Positions 25,331-38,152 of a stretch of DNA of 64,000 bases are shown here, piece by piece. Position numbers and translations under genes: made by a program. Source of the DNA: Gordionus sp. m RMFG-2023 (taxonomy: Eukaryota > Nematomorpha > Gordioida > Chordodea > Parachordodidae); the NCBI RefSeq assembly GCF_954871325.1, contig NC_088779.1, positions 29,002,869 through 29,066,868 of the forward strand, in the 5' to 3' direction. Numbering within the stretch: the stretch's first letter is position 1; each line of letters starts with the position of its first letter. The notes beneath the pieces were generated by a model. The model did not search any database. It was given only the letters and a program-made list of their open reading frames with translations, and had not been told where the DNA came from.

Positions 25331-25737
25331 GATGGAAAGAATATTTTCATGAGCTTCTCAACTTTAATCTCCATATTACATCTTGGCGAACACTCCCCAT
25401 GTCAAAACCTTATACAACCAATAACAGAACAAGAAATAATCACATATTCCAATAATATGAAAAACAACAAAGCTAGGGGTCGTTGATATTCCAATAGAAA
25501 GCCTTAAAGCATTAGGAGATATTGGAATACATCTCCTCACAAATCTGTACAATAAAATACTGAGAAATGAAGAGATCCCTCATAAATGGAGGCAGAACTA
25601 TCTAGTTCCTATCTTCAAAAATAAAGAGGACCACAATATTGTCAAAATTACAGGGTCAAAATCACACTGTCAAACTTTACGAAAAAATAATAGAAAAAAG
25701 GTAAGAGACATACTCAGGAGAGACTTAGTTTGGGTTT

Positions 25738-26028
25738 ATGCCTGGAAGATCAACAACTAATGCTATCCACGCAATTAGGCAAATGAGTGCAAAATACAGG
25801 GAAAAGAACAAAAAGCTACACATGGTCTTTCTTGACTTAGAAAAGGCCTTCGATAGAATCCTAAGAAAACTTATCTGGTGGGCGCTTCCCCACAAAAAGA
25901 TTCACGAAAAATATATAAGAATAATACAGGATATGTACATGGGTCATACAACAATGGTCCGTAGCACAACTGGTCACAGGCCTCACAATAGCCAAGGGAG
26001 TTCATCAAGGGTCCACTTCTCTTCATAA
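25738..26028 (+). pseudogene. RTE reverse transcriptase, fingers and palm (copy 1)
   Basis: The frame starts inside FGFMPGRSTTNAIHAIRQM, the RT block 2/2a signature of RTE elements. It continues with LHMVFLDLEKAFDRILRK, RT motif A with its catalytic aspartate in FLDLEKAFD, then WWALPHKKIHEKYIRIIQDM. The region equivalent to motif B (LHQGSALSPFLF in relatives) is shifted into a wrong frame as SQGSSSRVHFSS. The enzyme copied the LINE RNA into DNA at the nick made by the endonuclease. Confidence 0.9.
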
Positions 26029-26041
26029 CAGACCACAAACA

Positions 26042-26613
26042 GTCCCTTGGAATATGATATTTGCATATGATATTGTGATACTTGCCGAATCCAGGTTGAA
26101 ATAAAAGAAAGATTAGTGAGCTGGATAAATATCCTAGAAAAGCACGGACTAAAAGTAAATAGAGAAAAGACGGAGTATATGGTGATAGGAGGAGATTAAA
26201 CAGAGAGTATTGATATAAATGAATGGCACATATTGGCAATTAAAAGCTGCAAATATTTGGGCTCCAATATACAAACAAACGGAGAGATAAAGAGTAAAAG
26301 ATCTTTATATGGAGTGCTCTTTGACAAAAGAATCCCAAACAAATTGAAGGGAAAAATTTAGAGTTCCATAGTACAACCAACTGAGAGTTTGGAAGTAATG
26401 GGTAAACGTAATAGAAGAAGGCCAAAATTTCAATGGGGTCATAAAGTGAGAGCCAATATGAAGAAGTATAAATTATATAAACTAGATTGTATGAATAACA
26501 TAAAGTGGAGAGAGTTATTGAAAGAGCTTACCACCAGAAAAGGTCAAAGGTCAAAGCTAAAGAGGAAATTTTTTTTTTATTACCTGTCTATGTTACATTG
26601 TTGGATTTTTTAA
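26042..26613 (+). pseudogene. RTE RT motif C region and C-terminal tail (copy 1)
   Basis: From 26,042 a frame reads VPWNMIFAYDIVILAESR, equivalent to the catalytic FADD motif, with the first aspartate replaced by tyrosine (FAYD). A shifted frame then gives VSWINILEKHGLKVNREKTE and SCKYLGSNIQTNGE, both standard RTE downstream motifs. After 26,389 comes the basic tail KRNRRRPKFQWGHKVRANMK and IKWRELLKEL. Between KGKI and the tail much of the thumb is deleted compared with full-length relatives. Loss of the catalytic aspartate and several frame breaks make it inactive. Confidence 0.83.
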
Positions 26614-26620
26614 AAATTAG

Positions 26621-27119
26621 ACATATTCAATATATTTGTATATAAAAAATTAGTAATAAAATATGATCTTAAATAGACCTACAGACTATATGAGGCCTGA
26701 ACGTATTCAATGAGACAAATAGATATTGAACTATCTCAATTAGTTAAAATTTGGAAAATACAACGTTAGATTACTCGAAATAAAATAAATAAAGTAATGT
26801 ATATATATTTTTTTGTAATATCAATATTTTAACTATTTTCATGGCCAATATTTTTTCCTGGGTATATTGTCCAAATGTGTTACCCATGTCCATTATCATT
26901 TTTGCCTGAATAAAAGTTATCATAACCTGCAAATTATCATTCCTAGTTTATAGAAAATAATCATTAAACAATAGAAATAATATAAAACTGCAAAACAAAC
27001 AAGATAGCTAATTTTTCCTTTTATCTTATGAAATTTTTTTCAGGTTTTGAAGAATTATATTATTTTTTGGAATTTAAATAATCTATTTTTTTAAAAAAAT
27101 TTTAAAAAGCTTTTCTTTT
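26621..27119. other. AT-rich DNA, nothing recognised
   Basis: Mainly A/T tracts between the RTE relic and the start of block II at about 27,120. No open frame or repeat signature was seen. Confidence 0.5.
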
Positions 27120-28210
27120 TAATTATTTTTTTAAAGTATTTTTTTTTTTTAAACTTATTCTTTTGTAAATTAATATATTGTGTTCCATTTTTGAGTATTT
27201 AAAGATTTATTTGGCTGATTTATTTTCATTTTATCTGATCTTTTATTTCCAATTTGAAAACGAATTTACCTAGTTTCGAAACTAGGTGTTAGCGATAACA
27301 TATCAAATTAGAGAAATGATTTATTCAGTAATTAAAACGATCTTTTTTTTATGATTTAAGAAAAACAGATCTATTTATAAAACTATTCTTGTAAAAACCC
27401 ATAAACTTCTAAAAGTTTTTGATATCTTAATGATTAAATATATATTGAGGAGTCATAAAAATGGTGAAAATTAAATATAGAATTATTTATATATATATTA
27501 TATAATTTTTAACAGATATTATTAAAAATTATTTTTTAAATAAGAAAATAATTGTTAAAATAATTTTATTAGAACTACGAAATGCTCGATCACAAACATT
27601 TTGGGGTAAAAATCTTATTTTATTTTGTTCTCACTACATGTTCTTAAGTTTCATGTGAGATATTAATAATCCTTTTTCTTAAAAAATATTGTCTTTATTT
27701 TGATCTCCATATTGAATCCTAATGAAACTTTTCAAATTATTTATGTAAATTTTGATTTGATAAATTTTATAACTTCATTTGTATGTTTTAATTTTAGAAA
27801 CTCTTGGTGAGTTGACAATAATGATTCCCATAAGTTAATTAGATATGGAAAGTTATTTTTTATCAATTAATTACCTGATATTATCTTGTTTTGAATTGTA
27901 TTCGATATATATTTTTTTGAAGTGATCATTCCTTAGATTTGAACGAATCATAGCCATCCATATCTATAAAAAAAATTTAAATATGAGTTTACTCAAAAAA
28001 TTATTTAATGTATATATATATTAAAGTTAAAATTTTCTTTAAAATATATTTAGTTGTGATTAATTTTATTTAAAAACGGTTTCAATTTAGAAATAAAATA
28101 CAACATAAAAGATGAAATATATAATTTTTTGAAAAAAGGGGGTATTAAAAATTATGTGAAAATAAATATAATATAATATACACATATTAATTATATAAAA
28201 AGCATTAAAA
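27120..28210. repeat. Block II, left part (paralogue of 481-1,465)
   Basis: Colinear with 481-1,465: shared words include taaattaatatattttgtgt-like text, ttttatctgatctt and ttaattttatttaaaaacggtttca. Divergence is clearly higher than between copies A and B, implying an older duplication. No coding signal. Confidence 0.7.
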
Positions 28211-29366
28211 AGAACTTTATTGTATAATTCTTCATAGAAATTTATTTTTGGAATATTCGGGCATTAAATTATTTTGATAATTTTAGAATATATAAAATTA
28301 TATTAACAATCCTATATGTTTTTGTTCTACAAAATTATCGTTTTCGAATAATACGTCTTAACTCTTATTAATGTCCTACGATGAGATAGCAATGACTAAA
28401 TCATATCCCAATTATGAATTTTTAAAGAAGAAGCAAAAGAACTTGATTTAAATGCGATAATTATTAGTTTTATAAATAAAAACGGAATAAGAATATACAC
28501 ATTTTACCTAAAAAAATGTTAATATTTATTATATTATACTATTTAAGAATAAAAATATTATATTATTTATTAGTCATATATTGTAAAAAACTTTAGGGAT
28601 ATAAAAAATAAGATTTTCCATTCAAAATTGAAATTGCAAGCTTTTTTATTATTTTTTTTTACAAAATTTGATTCATTTTTTTCAGGTTTTGAATATATCT
28701 TAAAAATAAATTCCTGCCCCCATTAGACATTATAAGTCGCCACCTCTGATGAAATATAGTTTCTTAACCTATGCGGTTGTCTTTATTTAATTTACCTTTT
28801 CATTTATCAAATTAAATTTCCATTAATCGTTAACTTTCTTCTATTTTATTCCATGCTCATGAATACATGATTAAAATGTTCATCTCTGAGGCCTGTCAAA
28901 TCAGACTATATATAATTATTTTATAAGCATTAATTTTATTTAAATTGACTATATTTTTATTTTTCTTAAAATTCTATACAGATCATTCTCTTAGTGAGTC
29001 TATGTCAAATTTATTACATAATATACAATATTTTCATATTTTAAATTAAGAAAAAAAACCAATATGTTTAAATAATAAAAGGGTTATTATAGTAATTATA
29101 ATTCCAAAAAATTAATTATTATATGGGAATAATATCACAAATCATTTGAAGAATTTAAAAATTTAGTAATATTATATAATGTTATTTATACTGACATTTT
29201 TTCTAATCGAATTCAACATTCAAATGTAACAAAATGAAACGTATAAGTAAAGATAAAAGGTGGAATCAAATTTAGTCTAAAGAATAATTAAATTTTAAAA
29301 CTAAAATGGAATGTTGATTATTATTAACACTGAATTATATTTCAAAAGAAGCCGGAAGGGGGGGTG
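28211..29366. other. Unclassified AT-rich DNA with a faint ORF-like piece
   Basis: This segment occupies the position where block I has the inverted-arm element. Around 28,371-28,560 two overlapping frames give MSYDEIAMTKSYPNYEFLK and EAKELDLNAIIISFINKNG, which look like one short protein broken by a single shift. I do not recognise the family, and no copy was seen elsewhere to test it. Confidence 0.3.
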
Positions 29367-29374
29367 GTGTTAAG

Positions 29375-29708
29375 TAGTGATCTGCATCGGGCCTAATTAT
29401 TCAAGCCCGGCCCGAAATTTTTTTAAATTTGCCGGCCCGGCTCGAATTTATTTAAATAGAGAAATTAATTTTTATAATTACTCAAAATAAAAGACATATG
29501 CCATATGTTGATTAGTATCAATAAATAAAATCAAATATTTTTATTTTACATAAAAAATTCAATACAAAATTGATAAATTTAGATATATTTAAAAAAAATT
29601 TCCAAGGTCCGACCCGACCCGGCCCGAATTTTTTAAAAAATATTAAGCCCGGTTCAGCCCGAATTTGATTATTTTAAGCCGGACCGGGCCTAACTTTGCA
29701 GATCACTA
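29375..29708. mobile_element. hAT-type MITE, 334 bp, with 8-bp target duplication
   Basis: Termini are inverted repeats beginning tagtgatctgca; the right end reads tgcagatcacta. Both are followed inward by cccgg/ggcccg-rich segments that make the element stand out from its AT-rich surroundings. The flanks carry a perfect 8-bp direct repeat, gtgttaag, at 29,367-29,374 and 29,709-29,716. Eight-base duplications are the mark of hAT transposases. The element has no coding capacity and would have been moved in trans. The perfect duplication suggests a fairly recent insertion. Confidence 0.9.
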
Positions 29709-29716
29709 GTGTTAAG

Positions 29717-31444
29717 ATTTAAATTTAATACAACAAATTTATTATGTTTATTTAAAGTTATTTTTTGGTCAAGCATATATCAATAACAAAATCTTGCTAG
29801 CGATAATATTTCTTGATTCATATTAGAAGTGGACACGGGTCTATTTTTTTACTAGGTCTCTAAAGTCAAAAACGAGCCTGTTTTTTTTAAATTTTATAAT
29901 TCTGCTTGATTTATTTACATAACTTACATGAAATAAAAGGGTGTTATGAAACTTTGCAACAATTAATAATTCACTAATCCATTTATATATCAGAATATTT
30001 AATTAAAAAGATAAAAAATGTCAATTAATTGCTTTTGTCTTTCCTTGAGTGAACGATTAATAGGTTTGGAAAAGAATGGTTTATTAGATACCGAAATAGA
30101 TGAAATGTTTTTGGCTAATTTTTTGAAAATAAGACGAAACAATTCATAATTACAAAATTAGAAAAGTTTAATAAAAATGATAAAATAGTCTTTTCAAAAA
30201 TAATAATATAAATTTTAAAAAATTTCTTTTGTTAAAATTTATTAAAATTTTTACTAAAAAAAACCACGTTTTTGGATATAGTCTTCTAAATAATTTTTTG
30301 GAAAAAATCTTGTTTTAAATGTGTAAAGAAAGATCAGGCATTTAAAAATATTATTTTCTAAAAATGTTTATTTACGCCAAATATCTCCGTTTTTGGAAAA
30401 GCCCAACACTTTCACCGCTCGATATTCAAAATGTATACAAAGTCACGATGTAACTCATAAGAATTTTTATGATCCGCATCCTTTTATAATTTTATATTGT
30501 AATATAGTTTATCATCATCCACACTCATCTATTTATAAATTGGGATCTTAATTATACTCAAGTTACCACATTTTTCATTTTATATTTTTCCAGTAATCTA
30601 AATTTGGCGGCGTTTATTTATTATTTTTTTTAATTATTTAGATTTTCACAAAATTTTGATTGAAAATTTAATTGATGATATCTATTTATATAATCCATGG
30701 ATGTTAAATAATTTTTATTCATTTTTTCTTTAAAAGTCTCTGTAAAAATATATGTTTTAGACTAAGTATTTCTATATAAAAGAAAAGATCTTTTCTAAAC
30801 AAATATATGTATCGCTTTGATAGTAAAGAATGGTATTCGCTCTCAAAATTAAAAAAATTCAGAAGAATATAAATCATATTTACTGAATATTTAATTTTCC
30901 TTGAAGCATATTCCTGGGCAAAGAACTTATTCAATTTTCTAGTATATGATGAACCCATAGCCATATTTATATTTTTTAGGTGGCTAGATTATCTTCAATT
31001 AAGTTTGGAAGTTACAGATTACTTATATTCTTTTTAAAAATATTATCAATTAAGCTATAACAATACCTTGGATTATCTATAAAAAAATTATAATACATTA
31101 GAAAATAAATTTATGCAAAAGTTAATTTAAGATTTAACCAAATCTTGCGATAAGGTTAATGCAACTAAAAGTGTAATAAATAAACTTAAAATAATAATAA
31201 TCATTCAACAATAGATTGTTTCAAAATTCAATTTTAATAGTTTCAAATTTAAGAAAAACTTATATTTAAAAAATGGGAAATAAAATGTAATATCACAGGT
31301 TCCAAATTTTGAAAACTTAATAGATTTATATTTTCTAATTTTATTGAAAAGATCGTTTTTTATTCTTAATTTAAAATAATTCTTATAAAATATTTTTTAA
31401 AATTAAATTTACAAATTAGGTATAAAAATTTTCAAAGTTTACCC
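29717..31444. repeat. Block II, middle part
   Basis: Positions 29,950-30,500 match 4,246-4,990 (shared ttaataa(c/t)tcactaatcca and ttgaaaa(c/g)aat(a/g)gtttatt). The remainder, to the start of the repeat unit at about 31,445, is AT-rich with one short open frame listed separately. Confidence 0.55.
30719..30964 (-). CDS. Hypothetical short ORF, 81 residues
   Basis: The frame starts MAMGSSYTRKLNKFFAQEYA and ends in a lysine-rich tail. It is the only short open frame in this area whose N-terminal half looks less like translated A/T tracts. No family is recognised, no second copy exists in the window to test conservation, and the second half is rich in F, I, L, Y and K as expected for random AT-rich sequence. 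Probably chance, possibly a relic exon. Confidence 0.12.
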   Translation of the reverse strand: MAMGSSYTRKLNKFFAQEYASRKIKYSVNMIYILLNFFNFESEYHSLLSKRYIYLFRKDLFFYIEILSLKHIFLQRLLKKK

Positions 31445-33945
31445 TCTATTGGCAACAGGTCTCTTTAAGATAGGAATAAATTTGGTGCTTCTAGTGTTAA
31501 GCATGCATATTTAAATATAAATTTAACTAGAAGCAATTAATGTTATTCCTTATAACCATTTAAAACCTGGTCAGATAATCTCTACTCTTCTGTATATAAT
31601 TTTGGAGGAATTATTATTTTAACAAAATTTCCTTTTACCTAACCAATCTCAGGCATAACTAATCTCCATAAATAATAAATATTTATTTGTCTTATTTTCA
31701 TAATTCATATGTTAAAAATATTTTAAATAGAAATTATTATATATAAATATTGATTTATATTTATAATTTTATTACATATCTTATTTCTATTGTATTTCAG
31801 ATTGTAAGTATTAATTTATAATTATCAAAATAATTTGTTATCCTCATATTTTACACTCAAAATCAAATTTATTTAAATATATAGAAGATATATAGAACTC
31901 AAAGTTAATAAATAAAATATATTTTGTATAGACGACAGTCCCTGGCCTTCACAATATCTTGGTAATTAATATTTAAAATTTGTCTAATAAATAAGAACCA
32001 AATTTATGCAAGCTTAATGGATTTATATTTTCTAATTAAATTGAAAATCGTTTTTCAGTTTTAATTCAATAAACTTCTTATTAAACGTTTCTTTTTAATT
32101 AAATTTACAAATTTTTCATATATTTATTTTTAACTGAAAACTTTAATCATTTAAGATATTAATAAATTTAGTGCTTCCAGTGCTAAACATGCTTAATTCA
32201 ATATAAATTTAACCCAGAAATATTTAATTAATCTTATTCTTTTAAAACCACTCAAAACCTGGTCAGATAATTTCTATTGTTTATACTGAATGTATTGAAC
32301 CTTTATTTAAGTAGATAATTATAAGAGGAATATTATTTAAAAAAAATTTAAAACTTTTTACCTCACTAATCTTAGGCAAAAGTAATCTTTATAAATAGAA
32401 TATTTATTTGTTTTGATTTCATAATTCATAAATGTTAAAAAAATATTAAAATTATTATTGTATAAATATTGGTTTGATTGATATTTATATAATTTTATTA
32501 CATTAGTGCATTGTGAGCACAGACGTATATTAATATAGACTGCCCTATGATTAAAAATAAAACGTATTTAATATAATCTCTATTTGCAAAAGAAACAACC
32601 TTCATTTTAATAAGTCTATGTTTATAATGACTTTAAGGTTAAATATTTTTAATGTATTTATGAAGTTTATTTTATTTAAATCGATATCGCAAGATATAAA
32701 ATTTTTTAAAAAATAATGTAAATTAATTAACTATTGTTCAAAAATCCATATATAAATGAAAAAAAAAAGAAGATTATTTTTAAAATTATATTTTTGCTCA
32801 TGATGATATCATAAAAATTATCTAGATCTTTTATTAATACTTTAATTCATTCAATATCATAAAAATTAACCAGATTTTTTATTAATGCTGTAATTCATTT
32901 AAATTAATAATTCAAGAAAATGTTTCTTCAATTTTTCATCATATTTTGACCTCGTTTTTTAAAATTTAAATATTTGATACTGAAAAGGTATTACATAATC
33001 TTTGGAATACCTATCATATGAACTCCAGATAATTTTGCCATTAAATTTTAAACTCAACTATAATTTATATTGGTTTTTTAGACTTTTATATATAAATTAT
33101 AAATGACTTAAAAGTTAATGGCAAAAGTTTCTGAAATTTATAAGATAGGTATTCTAAGCATGCATTTTCAGTAAAATCAGACTTTTAAATTAAAAAAAAA
33201 CACCCTCAAATAGATTAAATTTGAAAAAATAACACAGCAAAAATAAACTAAAAAATTTTTTTAACTTTATTTTCTTATGATATATTATTTGTATGAAAAA
33301 TGTTTATTATATATTAAATTTTCTATAAATTTAAATTACGATTCAATTTAAATAATAAATTTATTTTATATATACATGAATGAATTATTTAACGTTAAAA
33401 TTATTATCAACATAGACTTATTAAAATAAAGGTTGTTCCATTGTAAATAACTGACAAATGAACGATATTTTTATAATAATGTAAATTTGGGCATTGAACA
33501 ATCTATAATATAAGTCCATGATTGTGAGTCATTAAATAATTATCAAAATATACAATAAGTTACTCTCACATTTTATCGCTAAATATAAAATCTATTTGAA
33601 TATTAAGAAAATTGATATAACCTATAATCATAATAATTCTCAAAGTTAGTAAATTAAATATTTTTTGTATTAGATGATGCCAACCCTAAAAAATTAGAAG
33701 GTAATGAAAATTTATAATTTATCAAATAATTTTTTCAAGGTTTTATTACATTCTTTATAATGACGTTATCTTATTGATAGATTTAGTAAGAACTATATTT
33801 TATCTGATTATACAAAATGAGTCTTAAAATCTTGATGTATTCAATATTCAAATATTTCAAAAGATGAAAAAATGTATATATTTAAAAAATTATTATCTAA
33901 AAAATAGTTTTATACTGAATTAAATTAAAAAAAATTGTGCAACAA
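31445..33945. repeat. Repeat unit, solo copy (unit 1)
   Basis: Starts ctctttaagataggaataaa and ends near 33,945 (after gaaaaaatgtatatatttaaaaa at ~33,870). The same unit, in the same order, forms the array from 53,599 to the window end, but this copy lacks a ~1.1-kb piece present in both array units (55,255-56,390; 62,755-63,740). It also lacks retroelements E2 and E3 and so supplies the empty sites for both, at about 33,350 and 32,830. Parts resemble block I (5,400-6,900). Non-coding. Confidence 0.75.
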
Positions 33946-36900
33946 TCATTTAATCTTATATGTCATATTGGTTTAGAGATGGAATTCATATATATTCGGG
34001 ATCTCTGAATTTTTGGTTCACTAAAGATGATTTTAAAATTTAAAAAATCTTATTTGAACAGAAATATACCTCAACCATTGTATTAAACCTATTCAAAAAC
34101 ATATCACTAATTGCATTATTTGTTAGTGATTATTTAAAAATTAATTATTATTCGTAATCTTACCATGAATATTTACTACGTGCGCTCAATTCAAATTATT
34201 AGAATGATTTGCTTTAAAAAAACGAAGAAATCTTGTCAGAATTTAGGCATACACTACAGTTTTGTAAAACAGCTCGATTTGAGCCTTTTTATCAGCTCTA
34301 AACGAGTCGCAATACAAATTACACGTCTCATTTAGAAAACAATTATTTCAATTTAGATAATAAAGAATTATGCTATGGCGAAATTAAAATGAACTTTATA
34401 AAATTTCAAAAACAATTTTAATCATAAACCTTTATGTTATGTTATAACATATAATAAATTTTTTATAAAGTTTAATAACATCAAAGGTAGGATAATGTAT
34501 TAAACAAAATTATCTGAAATGAATTCTGGGTTTGTAATCTATATATGTTCAATCGTTTACTGAGGGCTATTTTTATAAATTTGACTCCGAGTTCCTCCTG
34601 GATTTAAAATTTAATTAAAACATATACATTTTTCTTAATAATTTCTCGATAAATAATTAAGATTTTCCCGTGGACAATCAGGATATACTCTTGGAGGATA
34701 CAATTTCTATAACGCCAGGTAAAAAATTTAATTTTGATATAGAATGTAATTTACCAGTTTAAAGATTTTTTTAGCCTCATTATTTTCCATCAATGATATA
34801 TTTATTTTACTTTACATCATATTTTGAGCGCGTTTTTTAAATTCTAAAATATTTTACTAGGAATATACTATTTATTGTAAGTTTAGAATAACTACCCTAT
34901 AAATATCCAACAATTAGACTGGATCTATAAAAAAATTAATGTTCATAGCAAAATTTTACTAATACATTATTCATTAAAACCTTTATCTCAAAAAAAAACT
35001 TTTATCAAATATGTTCATCATAGCAAATGAATTCTATAACTTTTTATCAAAAATCCATAATCGCGAATATTTTATCATGATCCAATTGTGCAGACTATTT
35101 GAGAATTGGTTATTTTGAAATCTATCTCGAACATAACTAACTCCCTTATAATTGCTATTGGGTGTATTTTATTAAAATTTTTTTTTATATATAAGCCACA
35201 GTATAAAAATTTTAAAAAGTGGGTTGAAAGATCGATTCAATATAAAAAAATTAATTTTAACCAAATAAATTTATATAAAGATCTTTTAAATTGGTTTAGA
35301 AATTATGGTATCTGACTAAATTTTTTTATAAGGGTATTAATTTTATATAAATCAGTATTGATTGTCTTAATTAATACACCGGGAATAGGCTTAATTGTCT
35401 AATAAGTAAAAATTTCTAAATAGATCAGGAAGAAACTGATAAAATCAATTTTTAATAACATCAGATAGAAAATTTAAGTAAACGCTAATTTACTTATTAG
35501 ATAATATATAAAGAACAAATTTCTTTTTAGTAAAATTTTTACCAAAAAGTATTTTCCGATTTTTATACCGATGGGTTAAAATATCGAAGCATTTTTCAAT
35601 TTAAATAAAAACGCGCTCAAAAATAATTTAAAATTATTAATGCTAACTAAAATATATTTAAAACTTACATAGCGAGAAAATAATTTTATATCTTAAGTTT
35701 TTCTTTTAATGTATTAGACTTCAATATTTTATATAGAAAAATATTACGCTAGCCTGAAGATTTTTCTCATAGATGGAACAAAGGTTTGGATATCTATTAA
35801 TGAAATCTCAAGGCTTGGGCGATATTTTTTGGCTAAAATATTGAGATAGTAGTTTTTAGACTAATAATTTATCCATTCTTATATCCTATATTTGTTTATT
35901 ATATATATGTCGTGATGGGATGTGGAATATATAGGGATTCTGAATTTCTCAATTTTAAAATATTTATTGAGGGCAATTTTTAAATAAATGTCTGATTTGA
36001 CTAGAAAGATTTAAGGAGAAAAGCATTCCAACATGTATAAAGCATCCCTGAGAATTTCAGACAATTTTATAATAGAACTTTGGAGGTGTTATTCTTATAT
36101 CGATTTTGATATGTTTTTTTTTCTCGTATAAATTTAATATATATAAATATGGCGAAATGTGTAAAATTTATTAGGGCAGGTGTTTTTACATATACTGAAA
36201 TGCATTTCAACCTCAAATAAAATTTGGGCAATTATATTGAGAAGGCAAATTCTCTATTTTAAAAAGAAAATATAACAGATAGCACTAACAAGAGAAATGA
36301 ACACCAAGGTTAATTTTTTTTTAAATTCAAAAATACAAAAAAAGTTTCATTAATTTTAAAATTGTATAAAATATTTTTTAATATAAATTTATTTATATAA
36401 GACACTAGGATAAGAAAAGTCAAATTTTTAGGTAAATATTTATTTATTTGTAAAGCTGTGAATTATTTTAAAATACACTTTAATCATAATCTCTATTTTC
36501 TATTATACTTATATATTATTATACTTTGTAAGATTTATTTCCTCAAACCAATTCTGAATTTTAGCATGATTAAAAACTAAGGGCCTGATTATTAATTAGA
36601 AATGTAGAAAATCGAAGTTTCTGATGGGAGTTTTACCAATTTAAAATTAAAATGAAATTATGAGAGAGGAAAATCTTAATTAAAATCGGCTAAATAGAGA
36701 CGGTTAACAACATTAATTAACCCCACTCCTTCTTATCACAGACTTTAATTAAAACTACAGTCTTATATTTGGTCAATTATTATTTGCTGGTATTGCTAAA
36801 AAGCCTGATTTTGGTCCAGTGTTGTTAAAAGGCTCTATTTTTAAATACGGTTAATCCAATATTTTAACCCAAAAGTATAATGCAAGACAGGAGATTTTGC

Positions 36901-37929
36901 TTATAGATGACAGAAGGATTTGGAGATCTTTTAATAAAATTTAGAGGCTTGCATAACATTTTTGGTTAAATTATTGGGTTAGCCGTTTAAAAAAATACGA
37001 TTAACAACACTAAGCCCGATAAAAAATTTTCGCCAAATGAAATAATTGTCCAAATTTAAACTTCGAGCACAATCTCCAGTTTTACATTATATTATTTTAG
37101 TTATAATCTTAATCGAGCCATTTTTGAAAATCGACCCAGAATCGGAATTTTTAAAAACGATATCGATTGATATTTAACTAAATTAACATTTTTCAAAATA
37201 ATAATAATTATTATAAGAGCACATTTATACTAATAATAGTAAGCCTCAATAAAAATTTTTTACTATCCTAATTTATTTGGCATTAATTATTTTTAAGTGA
37301 GCATTTTGGTCAATTTTTTATTTTCATCCAGCAATTTTATTACGACTATAAAAACGAACATATGAAAATCTAATAGGGAGATAATAAAATTTCTATCAGA
37401 TATATCATTATTTTTGATGTTATTTATTAATGTTTTGTTATTTTATCTCTTATCCCTCGTGTAAAACGTTGTAAGGGAGGGGGTGGAGGGGTTACTCATT
37501 AATTAACTATTGATGCATACAAAAAAGGGAAATCGTATATAAAAAACACCTATGATCCCGAAAATATTTAGAAGCAGAATACAAGTTAATAGGGTAAATA
37601 TATTGTCAACCATTGTTGAGGAGAGTTATAAGAATAATTGAAGTAAAAGCTTGATGAAAAAAAAGTAATTTGTAGGGATCCAAAATTCACAAAAGTATAA
37701 TTATCAGGATGTGGTGAAATTATGTTTTTTTAAAATATCATTATAAAATTTTAAGTAAATAAGAACTATCATCTAATTTATTGCGTATCCAATTAGATTT
37801 TGCAGCAGAATGCACCATTTAATTCAACAAAGTAGATAAAATAAAATATTATTCGAATCTAAATTAATGGATGCCTTTCAAGTCTCAACCTTAATCCAAA
37901 TCAGAAATATATAACGAAATTAAGAAGAG
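33946..37929. repeat. Block II, right part (paralogue of 6,540-9,990)
   Basis: Colinear diverged match to block I: catatatattcgggatctct at 33,986, tttctataacgccaggtaaa at 34,700, and ttttgcagcagaatgcacca at 37,798. Several MITE-like insertions interrupt the order between 35,700 and 37,010 (ends near 35,720-35,880 and 36,675-36,720, plus the clear copy at 36,817). No open frame is preserved in both copies. Confidence 0.6.
36817..37012. mobile_element. CAGTGTTGTTAA-type MITE, best-preserved copy
   Basis: About 196 bp. The left end is cagtgttgttaaaaggctct and the right end is gattaacaacacta, whose reverse complement begins tagtgttgttaatc. CAGTG-like ends are usual for hAT elements. No exact 8-bp target duplication is visible directly at these ends. 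Internal words (tttggtta, agatgacagaaggatttgg) recur in other copies. Non-coding. Confidence 0.65.
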
Positions 37930-38152
37930 GGTGTTGTGAATAATATTATTAAACTATTGGATTTGGGTCAATTTACAAAAACGGCCGGATTAAGATTTTA
38001 GCTAGATAACTCGAGATTTGGCCAATAGAACTCCAAACCTTTCTGTCATCTAAGAACATAATCTCTAGGCCTACATAATATTATATTGGCTAAACTCTTA
38101 ATTGACCCATTTTAAAAATCGATCTAAATCGGGCTGTATAACAAAACTAGTT
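37930..38152. mobile_element. CAGTGTTGTTAA-type MITE, diverged copy
   Basis: Starts gtgttgtgaataatatt and ends tcgggctgtataacaaaact. The inner right terminus aaaatcgatctaaatcgggc and the internal aactccaaacctttctgtca (inverse of the trait seen at 36,890) indicate the same family in the opposite orientation. Confidence 0.5.

Larger units (their letters stand above)
24018..26620 (+). mobile_element. RTE-like LINE, copy 1 (decayed)
   Basis: The parts appear in the order expected for an RTE-clade LINE: apurinic-type endonuclease (24,100-24,770), linker (24,985-25,330), reverse transcriptase (25,738-26,100) and a short C-terminal tail (26,389-26,575). Single-frame pieces are separated by stops, frameshifts and deletions, so it is a non-autonomous relic. 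Its 3' boundary is soft: it runs into a T-run at ~26,570 and then AT-rich DNA. No target-site duplication was recognised. A second copy of the 5' third is at 52,625-53,598. Confidence 0.88.

Noticed and set aside
35106-35315. 69-codon frame with a paralogue near 7,630
   Set aside because: The paralogue is interrupted by stops and indels.
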